From: Oscillospiraceae bacterium
Lineage (GTDB): Bacteria; Bacillota_A; Clostridia; Oscillospirales; WRJC01
Length of the DNA: 8,050 nucleotides
Assembly: GCA_009785015.1 (NCBI GenBank)
Contig: WQXD01000169.1
Coordinates: forward strand, 1 to 8,050
Direction: 5' to 3'
The notes beneath the pieces were generated by a model. It did not search any database and was not told the origin of the DNA. It was given only the letters and a program-made list of their open reading frames with translations. The position numbers and the translations under genes were made by a program. Shown piece by piece: positions 1-6,431 of this stretch (the first letter of the stretch is position 1; the number at the start of each line of letters is the position of its first letter).

Positions 1-271
1 CCGCCATGCCCTCTTTTTTCTCCGCCCTTTTGAACAGATTTCTGAACTGGGTCTCGTGCAGCCCGTAAATTCTCTTCGCCTTCTGTTTTTCCCTGAGCTG
101 CGTCCCGTACTCTTTCGGCTTTTTCGCCGCCGCGCCGTGCTGGCCGGGGGCGGGCGATTTGGCTCTTCTGCCCACGGCGCATTTATCCGTGTAGCAGCGT
201 ATGCCTTTTAAAAACAATTTTTCGCCCTCTCTGCGGCAGAGCCTGCAAGCCGGGCCTATATATCTTGACAT
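1..271 (-). CDS. rpsD: 30S ribosomal protein S4, N-terminal part (cut by window edge)
   Basis: S4 is a primary 16S rRNA-binding protein that nucleates assembly of the 30S body and lies near the mRNA entry site. About 90 residues are visible, starting [14 protein letters not shown], and the rest continues off the left edge. Cysteines 9, 12, 26 and 31 match the positions of the zinc ligands known from Thermus S4, so this is the zinc-binding (C+) form. The motifs [13 protein letters not shown] and [12 protein letters not shown] are typical of the family. The ATG at 271 follows a GGAGG about 13 bases upstream, a slightly long spacing. It lies 38 bases after rpsK, as in clostridial alpha operons. 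S4 represses the alpha operon translationally in E. coli; I cannot see such a site here. Confidence 0.97.
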   Translation of the reverse strand, partial: MSRYIGPACRLCRREGEKLFLKGIRCYTDKCAVGRRAKSPAPGQHGAAAKKPKEYGTQLREKQKAKRIYGLHETQFRNLFKRAEKKEGMA

Positions 272-309
272 ATTTTAATTATACCCTCCTATCTTTACTA
301 AATCACCGA

Positions 310-711
310 TCACATACGCCTGCGCTTGGGCGGCCTGCACCCGTTGTGCGGTATCGGCGTGACGTCTTTGATCATTATTATTTCGAGTCCTGCGGACTGA
401 AGCGAGCGTATGGCCGATTCTCTCCCCTGTCCCGGGCCTTTTACATACACTTCAACCGTTTTCAGACCGTGCTCCATCGCGGCCTTGGCGGCCGCTTCGG
501 CGGCCTGCTGCGCGGCGAACGGAGTGGATTTTCTGGAGCCCTTGAAGCCCATTTCACCGCCCGAAGCCCACGAGAGCACATTTCCGGTCACGTCGCTTAT
601 CGTGACTATCGTATTGTTGAATGTAGACCTGATATGGGCCGCGCCTTTTTCTATGTTTTTGCGCTCGCGGCGCCTTTTGACCGGCGTCTTTTTAATCGTT
701 TGTTTTGCCAT
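310..711 (-). CDS. rpsK: 30S ribosomal protein S11
   Basis: S11 is a 30S platform protein that binds the 690-loop region of 16S rRNA with S18 near the E site. The 133-residue product has a basic N terminus ([11 protein letters not shown]), the core [16 protein letters not shown], the segment [19 protein letters not shown], and the diagnostic C terminus [12 protein letters not shown] chose the ATG at 711 because MAKQTIKK is the usual S11 beginning. A GTG at 726 would add five residues, but it overlaps the only Shine-Dalgarno candidate (AAGGGAG). That puts the chosen ATG about 14 bases from the candidate, which is longer than ideal, so the start is somewhat uncertain. It lies 36 bases after rpsM and 38 before rpsD. 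Confidence 0.96.
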   Translation of the reverse strand: MAKQTIKKTPVKRRRERKNIEKGAAHIRSTFNNTIVTISDVTGNVLSWASGGEMGFKGSRKSTPFAAQQAAEAAAKAAMEHGLKTVEVYVKGPGQGRESAIRSLQSAGLEIIMIKDVTPIPHNGCRPPKRRRM

Positions 712-747
712 CTTGTTTTTAATCACTCCCTTATTGTTATTAATGCG

Positions 748-1116
748 TTATTTCTTCTTATTGGCGATGGTCTTAGCCGGGCCTTTGCGCGTCCTGGCGT
801 TGGTCTGCGTCCGCTGCCCCCTCACGGGAAGCCCCTTTCTGTGCCTTACCCCTCTGTAACAGCCTATCTCGACCATCCTTTTTATATCCATTGCGACATT
901 TCTTCTCAAATCCCCTTCGACCGTGTAGTCGCTGTCGATGAGTTCCCTTATTTTCGCCACATCGTCCTCGGACAGGTCCTTGACCCTCGTGTCCGGGCTT
1001 ATCCCCGTGGCGGCCAGAATTTTATTTGAGCTCGTGCGGCCTATCCCGAAAATATATGTCAGCCCGATTTCGACTCTTTTTTCCCGCGGTATATCGACAC
1101 CTGCAATACGCGCCAT
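748..1116 (-). CDS. rpsM: 30S ribosomal protein S13
   Basis: S13 sits in the head of the 30S subunit, forms intersubunit bridges with the 50S central protuberance, and its C-terminal tail reaches the P-site tRNA. The 122-residue protein is of normal length. It begins [17 protein letters not shown] and contains the helix-hairpin-helix segment [16 protein letters not shown], the [20 protein letters not shown] region, and the family signature [20 protein letters not shown]. The C terminus is strongly basic ([14 protein letters not shown]). The ATG at 1116 has AAAGGGG upstream at a workable distance. It is the first gene of the alpha-type block and lies 28 bases after the small zinc-ribbon gene. 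Confidence 0.98.
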   Translation of the reverse strand: MARIAGVDIPREKRVEIGLTYIFGIGRTSSNKILAATGISPDTRVKDLSEDDVAKIRELIDSDYTVEGDLRRNVAMDIKRMVEIGCYRGVRHRKGLPVRGQRTQTNARTRKGPAKTIANKKK

Positions 1117-1144
1117 ATGATTTTACCCCTTTCTTGTATAATAT

Positions 1145-1297
1145 TTATTTTCCGCAATGCTTGCACACTTTGAGGTTCGCGTCCCCGTCCACTTTCGTCC
1201 AGAGAAGTTTTACCCCCGTCCTTTTGCACACCGGACAAGTCCCCCTCCAATTGGGGGTGGATTTTATCGCGTTCCCGCGCTTTGTTTTTGTCGCCAT
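1145..1297 (-). CDS. Unnamed 50-residue zinc-ribbon protein between rpmJ and rpsM
   Basis: I do not recognise a named family. The product is 50 residues. It has a basic N terminus (MATKTKRGNAIKSTPNWRG), a CPVC knuckle at residues 21-24, a middle containing VKLLWTKVDGD, and a second knuckle CKHC at 45-48 followed by GK and the stop. Two CxxC pairs 20 residues apart are the layout of a four-cysteine zinc ribbon, as in bL33 or archaeal S27ae, though no clear sequence match to either is visible to me. The ATG at 1297 is preceded by GGGAG about 10 bases upstream. The gene fits neatly between rpmJ (18-base gap) and rpsM (28-base gap) on the same strand. I infer a ribosome-bound or RNA-binding role from size, charge and context. 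A longer open frame at 1059-1250 on the same strand is out of frame with it and has no ribosomal features. Confidence 0.85.
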   Translation of the reverse strand: MATKTKRGNAIKSTPNWRGTCPVCKRTGVKLLWTKVDGDANLKVCKHCGK

Positions 1298-1315
1298 ATA
1301 ATCTTTCTCCCTTTT

Positions 1316-1462
1316 TTATTTACTGCGGGTTGGGTTGGATCCGCCCCTTGTACCCTGTCTCTGCTTATGTTTCGGATTTTCGCAGATGACCATCACTTTG
1401 TTGTGTCTTTTTATTATTTTGCACTTTTCGCATATCGGCTTGACCGACGGTCTCACTTTCAT
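1316..1462 (-). CDS. rpmJ: 50S ribosomal protein L36 with extended C terminus
   Basis: L36 is the smallest 50S protein, a zinc-binding protein buried in 23S rRNA that helps organise late 50S folding. Residues 1-37 match the family closely: [14 protein letters not shown] at the start, then [15 protein letters not shown]. The ligands C11, C14, C27 and H32 are all present, so this is the C+ form. L36 normally ends at about residue 37, but here the frame runs on for 11 more residues ([11 protein letters not shown]) before TAA, giving 48. The tail is basic and rich in G, S, T and N. The ATG at 1462 is fixed by the conserved MKVRPS start, although the Shine-Dalgarno sequence is weak. It lies 31 bases after infA. 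Confidence 0.97.
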   Translation of the reverse strand: MKVRPSVKPICEKCKIIKRHNKVMVICENPKHKQRQGTRGGSNPTRSK

Positions 1463-1493
1463 TTAAATCATCCACTCGCTTTCTTTTTGTTTG

Positions 1494-1712
1494 TTATTTT
1501 GCCCTCCAGGTTATCCTGCCTCTGTCCAAATCGTAAACCGAAACTTCGATTGTAACTTTGTCTCCCGGCAGAATCTTTATGTAGTTCATTCGCAGTTTAC
1601 CGGATATATGCGCCGTGACTGTGTGGTCGTTGGGCAGTTTCACCTTAAACACCGCGTTGGGCAGCGCCTCCGTTACGACCCCTTCGAATTCTATGACATC
1701 ATCTTTTGGCAG
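1494..1712 (-). CDS. infA: Translation initiation factor IF-1, with CTG start
   Basis: IF-1 is a cytoplasmic OB-fold protein that binds the 30S A site and, with IF-2 and IF-3, controls initiator tRNA and start-codon selection. From CTG at 1712 the product is 72 residues, exactly the usual length. Family hallmarks are [12 protein letters not shown] near the start, [29 protein letters not shown] in the middle, and [12 protein letters not shown] at the end. No ATG, GTG or TTG exists in frame between the upstream in-frame stop (TAA in the end of the KOW gene) and the start of conserved sequence. CTG sits 7 bases after a perfect AGGAGG. Two ATT codons just upstream are the other candidates and would add one or two residues. 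Next in-frame GTG or ATG codons lie deep inside the fold. The gene is 17 bases after the KOW gene. Confidence 0.96.
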   Translation of the reverse strand: MPKDDVIEFEGVVTEALPNAVFKVKLPNDHTVTAHISGKLRMNYIKILPGDKVTIEVSVYDLDRGRITWRAK

Positions 1713-1725
1713 AATAATTCCTCCT
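1710..1725 (-). promoter_or_regulatory. infA ribosome binding site and CTG start codon
   Basis: On the minus strand AGGAGG (1725-1720) is followed by seven bases (AATTATT) and then CTG (1712-1710), the codon just before the conserved PKDD. The spacing is near optimal for CTG, and shorter for the two ATT codons that lie between them (1 and 4 bases). This supports CTG as the start and makes up for an inefficient initiation codon with a strong Shine-Dalgarno sequence. Confidence 0.75.
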
Positions 1726-1729
1726 CTTT

Positions 1730-1981
1730 TTATTTGTTACTCGTTTTCACGCCGGCCAATATTTTCCTCACAACCGCGTCAGCCGGCGAAAATTCGCCTT
1801 CGGAATTTTTTATGAACTTTATGTGCTTTATTTTTTTCTTTTTGGGCGAAGCGGTTTTTCTCGATTTTCCGTCGGAGAGATACACATGGTTTTGATCCGC
1901 CATCCCCACAACCGCAAACAGCCTTTTTTTGTCCCTGCCCGCAAGCGAGAGCACAATGTCCCCCACTTTGTAGCAATACAT
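1730..1981 (-). CDS. KOW-domain RNA-binding protein (L14e/L6e/L27e-like, YbzG type)
   Basis: This 83-residue basic protein matches the small KOW-domain proteins that Firmicutes encode between map and infA, the position of B. subtilis ybzG. They are grouped with archaeal and eukaryotic L14e/L6e/L27e. The KOW part is at residues 5-33, with the sequence [20 protein letters not shown] and the characteristic GRDK. It is followed by [11 protein letters not shown], a lysine cluster ([13 protein letters not shown], residues 45-57) and a less conserved tail. The family is presumed to bind rRNA, but its role is not established to my knowledge. The ATG at 1981 has GGGAGG six bases upstream and lies 15 bases after map. 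Identification rests on motif and position together. Confidence 0.9.
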   Translation of the reverse strand: MYCYKVGDIVLSLAGRDKKRLFAVVGMADQNHVYLSDGKSRKTASPKKKKIKHIKFIKNSEGEFSPADAVVRKILAGVKTSNK

Positions 1982-1996
1982 GGTTTCCCTCCCGTT

Positions 1997-2779
1997 TTAC
2001 GGCGCGACCGTGAGTATTTCGCAGCCGTTTTTTTTGACTAAGACGGTGTTTTCGTAATGAGCCGACAGGGAGCCGTCTTTGGTTTTGACGGTCCAGTCGT
2101 CGCCTTGCACCTGTACTTCAAATCCCCCCGCGTTGACCATGGGTTCGACCGCTATCACCATATTTTCGAGGATACGCGGTCCCTTTCCCCTGCCGGGCTC
2201 CACATAATGGGGTACATCCGGCTTTTCATGGAGTTGTCTGCCCAATGCGTGGCCTATATATTCCCTCACAATCGAAAAACCGTTGGACTCCACATATTTC
2301 TGGACCGCCGCCCCTATGTCGCCTATGCGGTACCCCACGCACGCGAATTTGATCCCCTCGTAAAAGCCCTGCCTGGCAGTCTCCATCAGCTTTTTTATTT
2401 TCGGGTCCATGCCCTCAGCTGCCCCGCAGTAAAAAGTGTCGGCGCAGTCCCCGTGATATCCGCCGAACTTCGCGCCGACGTCTATCTTGACTATATCCCC
2501 GTCTTTTAATACGATGTCTTCCCTTGGTATCCCGTGGATCACTTCGTCGTTGAGGCTTATGCAGGCGTTTGCGGGATATTTTCTGCCGTCTCCGGGGTCG
2601 TAGTTGTAAAATGACGGGACGGCGCCGTGGCTTTCGATATATTTTTTTATTTGCAGATCGAGTTTTTTGGTCGATATTCCGGGCTTTATCAGCTCACCGG
2701 CACAAGAAAGGGCCCCTGCGGCGATTTTCGCCGCTTTCCGCATTATTTCGATTTCTCTTTCGGATTTTATATTTATCAT
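1997..2779 (-). CDS. map: Methionine aminopeptidase, type I
   Basis: This enzyme removes the N-terminal methionine from nascent proteins at the ribosome after deformylation. The 260-residue product is a single pita-bread domain without an N-terminal zinc extension. All five metal ligands are visible: D100 (KIDVGAKF), D111 (GGYHGDCADTF), H177 (IGHALGR), E212 (AVEPMVNAG) and E243 (HYENTVLV). The substrate-binding histidines H82 (VIHGIP) and H184 (LHEKP) are also present. I chose the ATG at 2779 because MINIKSEREIEIMR is the normal family start. It lies one base after the adk stop, has only a weak Shine-Dalgarno sequence and is probably translated by coupling to adk. An in-frame TTG at 2797 would overlap adk and add six residues, which is less likely. 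Confidence 0.98.
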   Translation of the reverse strand: MINIKSEREIEIMRKAAKIAAGALSCAGELIKPGISTKKLDLQIKKYIESHGAVPSFYNYDPGDGRKYPANACISLNDEVIHGIPREDIVLKDGDIVKIDVGAKFGGYHGDCADTFYCGAAEGMDPKIKKLMETARQGFYEGIKFACVGYRIGDIGAAVQKYVESNGFSIVREYIGHALGRQLHEKPDVPHYVEPGRGKGPRILENMVIAVEPMVNAGGFEVQVQGDDWTVKTKDGSLSAHYENTVLVKKNGCEILTVAP

Positions 2780-2780
2780 A

Positions 2781-3428
2781 TCATATCCGCGCGTCAAAAT
2801 TACAAATGATTTCGAAGGTCAGCCTTGTGGTGTCGGCGACTTCTTTTTGCCCTATGACCGTCTTGAGCATTCCCCTGCTGCCGTAAAATTCTTTCAGCGG
2901 CTCGGTCTCCCTGTGATAGGTTTCCAATCTGTTTAAAACAACTTCGGGCCTGTCGTCGTCCCTTATGATCAACCTGGCTTCGCACCTCCCGCATATATCG
3001 CCATGGTGCGAGGGCTTATATATCACATGGTAAGAAGCCCCGCAGGCGGGGCAAATCCTCCTGCCGCTCATCCGTTCGATGATTTCCTCGTCGGGCACCT
3101 CTATATTTATGACCAAATCGACGCCCACGCCCAGCTCTTCGAGATACGCGGCCTGCAAAACGGTTCTGGGAAATCCGTCGAGTACAAACCCATTTGCGCA
3201 GTCCGGATCCGCCAACCTGTCTTTCAATATGCCGATGACCAACCCGTCGGGCACAAGGCCGCCCTTATCCATATATTCCTTGGCCTTTTTGCCCTCAGCC
3301 GTTCTTTTCGCGATCGCCTCGCGCAGTATGGCTCCGGTCGAAATCTGGGGTATATTCAATTTTTCGCAGGCATTTTCAGCCTGTGTGCCTTTTCCGGCTC
3401 CCGGAGCCCCCAAAAAAATAATATTCAT
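2781..3428 (-). CDS. adk: Adenylate kinase with zinc-binding LID
   Basis: Adk interconverts ATP plus AMP with two ADP and keeps the cytoplasmic adenylate pool balanced. The 215-residue product is the long form. It shows the P-loop GAPGAGKGT (residues 7-15), the AMP-binding region at 30-36, DGFPRT at 84-89, and a LID with four cysteines, C126, C129 (CPAC), C146 and C149 (CGRC). That is the structural zinc site known from Gram-positive and clostridial enzymes. LID arginines and the RDDD segment at 156-159 follow. One oddity is STGAILR at 30-36, where many family members have STGDxxR, so residue 33 is Ala rather than Asp. The ATG at 3428 is three bases after the secY stop, with GGAG inside the last secY codons. 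Confidence 0.98.
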   Translation of the reverse strand: MNIIFLGAPGAGKGTQAENACEKLNIPQISTGAILREAIAKRTAEGKKAKEYMDKGGLVPDGLVIGILKDRLADPDCANGFVLDGFPRTVLQAAYLEELGVGVDLVINIEVPDEEIIERMSGRRICPACGASYHVIYKPSHHGDICGRCEARLIIRDDDRPEVVLNRLETYHRETEPLKEFYGSRGMLKTVIGQKEVADTTRLTFEIICNFDARI

Positions 3429-3431
3429 ATT

Positions 3432-4796
3432 TTACTCCAAAAACCCCTTGTAATGCCTCATGGTCATCTGGGCTTCTATTTCCCTTGTGGTCTCGAGCGC
3501 GACGCCCACCACGATCAGAAGCGAAGTGCCCCCGAAGGCGATCGACCTGAAATAGCTCAGGTTGAACGCCGACGCGATCGCGTTTACAATCAGCGGGAAA
3601 ACCGCGACTACGCCCAAAAACAGGCCGCCGATCAGAACCACTCTGTTTAGTATCTTGGTTATGAATTCCGTCGTGGGTTTTCCGGGACGGATGCCGGGGA
3701 CAAACCCGCCGTTTTTCATCAGGTTGTTTGAAACCTCCAGGGGGTTGAACGAAATCGCGATATAGAAATACGAGAAAGCCAGAATCAGCGCGAATTCCAA
3801 AACTATATATATGACGCTGTGCGTCCCGAGCAGGTTGTACAAAAAGTATAACGTCGGCTGGTCGGCCTGAACGGGCGCCCCGAGCCGGTTTTGATTCAAA
3901 AAGCTTATGACAGTGATCGGTATCGAAACCATCGAGGAGGCGAAAATGATCGGCATGACGCCCGACATATTGACTTTCATGGGCAAATAGGTGTTCTGTC
4001 CCCCGTACATTTTTCTCCCGACCACCCTCTTTGAGTACTGCACCGGAATCCTTCTCTCCGCGTTTGACATGTATACGACGAAGGCGACTATGACAAGCGC
4101 CGCCGCTACGATGAGCAGCGACTGTCCCAATTCCCACAGCACCGCTCCCGCCGTGCCCGTCGGGCTGGCGACGATGTCTATGATGTCCCGTATTTTATCC
4201 AATACCACGCTGGGTATCCTCGACACGATATTGGCGAACAGTATCATGGAAATGCCGTTGCCTATGCCGTTTTCGTTTATTTTTTCGCCGAGCCACATGA
4301 TCAGCGCCGAACCCGCGCTGTAACACGCCACAATGATGACCCCCGCGTAAAAAGAAGTGTTGTTCACGATTCCGTAGGTGTACCGGCAGGTCATATAGTA
4401 TCCGTAACCGGTGACAAGCCCCAGGGCGACTGTGACATATCTTGTGATCTGGGTTATCTTTTTTTTGCCGTCGTCGCCGCTCTTCTGCAGCTTCTCAAGG
4501 GCGGGGATGGCTATGGTCAAAAGCTGCATGACAATCGAGCTGGTGATGTACGGGGAGATCGACAGCGCGAACAGGGTGGCCTTGGAAAACGCGTCCCCGG
4601 ATAAAATATTCAGGTATCCGAAAATCGTGTCGCCCTGGCTTGAGAACAGTTCCTGCATCCTCGCCGAATCGATGAAGGGCAGCGGTATGGAAGCGCCCAG
4701 CCTGTACAATATCATTATGAGCAGCGTGAACAGGAGTTTTGCCCTGAGCTCGGGTATTTTAAAGGCGTTTCTGAACGTTGCGAGCATGCCGGACAT
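3432..4796 (-). CDS. secY: Protein translocase channel subunit SecY
   Basis: SecY is the membrane channel of the Sec translocon, working with SecE, SecG and SecA for export and with ribosomes for membrane insertion. The 454-residue product has the ten-helix pattern expected, starting with a helix at about 20-35. Landmarks are SISPYITSSIVMQLL (79-93, helix 2), NGIGNGIS (176-183), the loop AERRIPVQYSKR (246-257), MPIIFASS (281-288), and the SecA- and ribosome-binding loop with FVPGIRPGKPT (365-375, including conserved R370). It ends MRHYKGFLE. The length is at the upper end of normal. The ATG at 4796 is one base after the rplO stop, and a ten-base match to the 16S 3' tail lies in the last rplO codons, so it is probably coupled to rplO. 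Confidence 0.99.
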   Translation of the reverse strand: MSGMLATFRNAFKIPELRAKLLFTLLIMILYRLGASIPLPFIDSARMQELFSSQGDTIFGYLNILSGDAFSKATLFALSISPYITSSIVMQLLTIAIPALEKLQKSGDDGKKKITQITRYVTVALGLVTGYGYYMTCRYTYGIVNNTSFYAGVIIVACYSAGSALIMWLGEKINENGIGNGISMILFANIVSRIPSVVLDKIRDIIDIVASPTGTAGAVLWELGQSLLIVAAALVIVAFVVYMSNAERRIPVQYSKRVVGRKMYGGQNTYLPMKVNMSGVMPIIFASSMVSIPITVISFLNQNRLGAPVQADQPTLYFLYNLLGTHSVIYIVLEFALILAFSYFYIAISFNPLEVSNNLMKNGGFVPGIRPGKPTTEFITKILNRVVLIGGLFLGVVAVFPLIVNAIASAFNLSYFRSIAFGGTSLLIVVGVALETTREIEAQMTMRHYKGFLE

Positions 4797-4810
4797 TTCA
4801 GATCACCTCC
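4796..4810 (-). promoter_or_regulatory. secY Shine-Dalgarno inside the 3' end of rplO
   Basis: On the minus strand GGAGGTGATC (4810-4801) is a ten-base perfect complement of the usual bacterial 16S rRNA 3' tail. It overlaps the last codons of rplO (Glu-Val-Ile). GGAGG is nine bases before the secY ATG at 4796. The rplO stop TGA lies between them, one base from the ATG. Ribosomes ending rplO would therefore sit on the secY initiation site. Confidence 0.85.
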
Positions 4811-5244
4811 GCCTTTCCCCCGATGGATTCTATTTTGTTTTTCGCGTTTTCCGAAAACAAGTCGGCCTTGACCGTGAGTTTTTTCGTAAGCTCGCCCTCG
4901 GCCAAAATTTTCAGCCCGTCGAGACTGTTTTTGATCAAGCGCGCTTCGAGCAGTTTTTCAAGCGTCACTTCGTCGCCCTCGGCGAAATTGTTTTCAAGCG
5001 TTTTGAGATTGACTATCGCGTACTCTTTTTTAAAGATAAAATTCTTGAACCCGCGTTTGGGCAGCCTCATGTACAATGGGAGCTGTCCTCCTTCAAAACC
5101 CGGCCTGACGCCTCCGCCCGAACGGGCATTCTGGCCTTTGTGGCCCTTGCCGGCGGTTTTTCCGTTGCCTGAACCGGTCCCTCTGCCTTTTCTGAATCTT
5201 TCTTTTACAGAACCGGGCGCAGGCGATAATTCATGGAGCTTCAT
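4798..5244 (-). CDS. rplO: 50S ribosomal protein L15
   Basis: L15 joins late in 50S assembly and threads a long basic arm into 23S rRNA. The 148-residue product starts [20 protein letters not shown] and has the glycine-rich arm [19 protein letters not shown] (about 21-39), then [20 protein letters not shown], the best family signature. The C-terminal globular part contains [14 protein letters not shown], and [21 protein letters not shown] resembles the normal ending. Length is typical. The ATG at 5244 has AAGGAGG six bases upstream. The gene lies 44 bases after rpmD and one base before secY. Confidence 0.99.
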   Translation of the reverse strand: MKLHELSPAPGSVKERFRKGRGTGSGNGKTAGKGHKGQNARSGGGVRPGFEGGQLPLYMRLPKRGFKNFIFKKEYAIVNLKTLENNFAEGDEVTLEKLLEARLIKNSLDGLKILAEGELTKKLTVKADLFSENAKNKIESIGGKAEVI

Positions 5245-5254
5245 ATCTTTCCTC

Positions 5255-5287
5255 CTTATTTCAATCTTATTTCAATTGGTAATTGGT
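5255..5287 (-). repeat. Two adjacent tandem duplications in the rplO leader
   Basis: In the rpmD-rplO gap, CTTATTTCAAT occurs twice head to tail (5255-5265 and 5266-5276). It is followed by, and overlaps by three bases, AATTGGT occurring twice (5274-5280 and 5281-5287). All copies are exact. On the coding strand the last bases of the downstream 11-base unit (AAG) form the beginning of the rplO Shine-Dalgarno AAGGAGG. The rpmD stop lies just beyond, at 5289-5291. No regulatory role is shown by the sequence itself. Confidence 0.9.
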
Positions 5288-5288
5288 G

Positions 5289-5489
5289 TCAGGTCGCGGA
5301 CGCCTTTGCGTCCGCATTTGTCACGCAGACCATATGCGCGATAATTTTGAGTTTCCCGTCCAAAACCGCGCCTTCTTCGTGGGACGATTCGTCCCCGATT
5401 TTTTTCAGTCCCAAAGAAGCCGCGGTTTTTATCTGTTTGTCGCTTCTCCCTATGAGGCTCTTTACAAGTTTTATGTTGATTTTATCCAT
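5289..5489 (-). CDS. rpmD: 50S ribosomal protein L30
   Basis: L30 is a small peripheral 50S protein bound to domain II and V regions of 23S rRNA. The 66-residue product has the diagnostic KLVKSLIGRSDKQIKTAASL (8-27) with GLKKIGDE after it, and then AVLDGKLKIIAHMVCV. Bacterial L30 is usually 58-60 residues and ends soon after this strand. Here NADAKASAT adds a short tail, which is mild and of unknown importance. The ATG at 5489 has GAGGGG about five bases upstream and lies 23 bases after rpsE. A 44-base leader separates it from rplO. Confidence 0.97.
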   Translation of the reverse strand: MDKINIKLVKSLIGRSDKQIKTAASLGLKKIGDESSHEEGAVLDGKLKIIAHMVCVTNADAKASAT

Positions 5490-5512
5490 TTTAACCCCTC
5501 ACTACACAAATC

Positions 5513-6010
5513 TCATATATCCGAAACCGCTTTACCCCTCATCTTCGCGACTTCGTCGGCCGTGCGCAGGGCGCGCAGGCCTTCGAAAGTGGCTTTCACG
5601 ACGTTTGTGGGGTTGTTCGACCTCAGACATTTTGTTCTTATATCCCTCACCCCCGCCATGTCCAAAACGGCCCTGACCGCTCCTCCGGCGATGACTCCGG
5701 TTCCTTCGGCTGCCGGTTTCAGCAAAACCTTCCCCGCTCCGAATTCCCCGACGATCTCATGGGGTATAGTCGTCCCTCTAAGGGATACTTTTATCACATT
5801 TTTTCTCGCGTCTTCGATCGCTTTTCTTATGGCGTCGGGGATTTCGGCCGCTTTTCCAAGCCCGTATCCCACATGCCCGTTTTCGTCCCCGACCACCATG
5901 AGCGCGGTAAACCTTCTTATACGTCCGCCCTTCACGGTTTTCGATACGCTTTTTGTCGCCACGAGACGCTCTTTTATATCGAGTACCGCAACATCTATCC
6001 TATCTTCCAT
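5513..6010 (-). CDS. rpsE: 30S ribosomal protein S5
   Basis: S5 lies where the head and body of the 30S meet and influences decoding accuracy and mRNA unwinding. The 165-residue product has the N-terminal double-stranded RNA-binding-like domain, with [20 protein letters not shown] (23-42), the loop where spectinomycin-resistance changes occur in other bacteria. It continues [39 protein letters not shown], and the C-terminal domain with [19 protein letters not shown]. The length is normal. I see no deletion in the spectinomycin loop. The ATG at 6010 has GGGAG five bases upstream. It lies 31 bases after rplR and 23 before rpmD. Confidence 0.99.
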   Translation of the reverse strand: MEDRIDVAVLDIKERLVATKSVSKTVKGGRIRRFTALMVVGDENGHVGYGLGKAAEIPDAIRKAIEDARKNVIKVSLRGTTIPHEIVGEFGAGKVLLKPAAEGTGVIAGGAVRAVLDMAGVRDIRTKCLRSNNPTNVVKATFEGLRALRTADEVAKMRGKAVSDI

Positions 6011-6041
6011 GTTTGCTCCCTTTCATAAAAATCTTTGTCGT

Positions 6042-6401
6042 TTAAAATTCCAATCCGCCTTCGCGCGCCCCTTCGGCGAGCTCTCTCACCCTTCCGTGAT
6101 ACTGGTAGCCGCCCCTGTCAAAAACCACCGTCTTTATATCCGCCTCCGCGGCTTTTTTCGCGAGAGCCAGTCCGACTTTTTTCGCGCTCTCCCGCTTTGA
6201 GCCGCCCGCTTCGAACCCTTTTTCCAGACTTGAAGCCGCGGCAAGCGTTTTGCCGCTCACGTCGTCTATTATCTGGGCATATATGTTCGCATTTGAGCGA
6301 AACACGCAAAGCCTCGGGACCTCCGGGGTTCCGGAAAGCTTGTTTCTGATTTTGGCGTGGCGTTTCTTTCTCGCCTCGTTTGAAGAAATTTTGATAATCA
6401 T
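6042..6401 (-). CDS. rplR: 50S ribosomal protein L18
   Basis: L18 binds 5S rRNA with L5 and L25 and anchors it in the central protuberance. The 119-residue product is of normal length. It has the basic N-terminal arm [20 protein letters not shown] (10-29), [18 protein letters not shown] (30-47), [10 protein letters not shown], and the family ending [20 protein letters not shown], with GGLEF at the terminus. The ATG at 6401 is supported by alignment to typical L18 starts. The nearby Shine-Dalgarno sequence is poor, with AAAGGA more than 20 bases upstream, so coupling to rplF (30 bases upstream) is possible. Confidence 0.98.
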   Translation of the reverse strand: MIIKISSNEARKKRHAKIRNKLSGTPEVPRLCVFRSNANIYAQIIDDVSGKTLAAASSLEKGFEAGGSKRESAKKVGLALAKKAAEADIKTVVFDRGGYQYHGRVRELAEGAREGGLEF

Positions 6402-6431
6402 AATTCTTTAGCTCTTTACTTTCCTTTCAAA

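Noticed and set aside
278..283. TATAAT on the minus strand between rpsK and rpsD, a possible -10 box
   Set aside because: It lies between the rpsD Shine-Dalgarno and its ATG, and the hexamer 17 bases upstream (GTGATT) is a poor -35 box. A transcript from it would lack the ribosome binding site.
265..1029. Long plus-strand open frame (254 codons) across rpsK and rpsM
   Set aside because: It is antisense to two certain ribosomal genes, lacks recognisable domains and is explained by codon bias of the opposite strand.
1059..1250. 63-codon minus-strand frame overlapping the zinc-ribbon gene and rpsM
   Set aside because: The 50-residue frame at 1145-1297 has paired CxxC motifs, a better ribosome binding site and clean fit between neighbours; this one overlaps rpsM out of frame.
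2780..2797. TTG at 2797 as the start of map
   Set aside because: It would overlap adk and add six residues not seen in the family; the ATG at 2779 gives the usual MINIKSERE start.
3376..4137. Minus-strand open frame of 253 codons within secY and the start of adk
   Set aside because: It is an alternative frame of the clearly real secY; its sequence is low-complexity basic and unlike any domain I know.
5283..6200. Plus-strand open frame of 305 codons opposite rpmD, rpsE and rplR
   Set aside because: It is antisense to three certain genes and has no family features; it is a shadow of their codon pattern.
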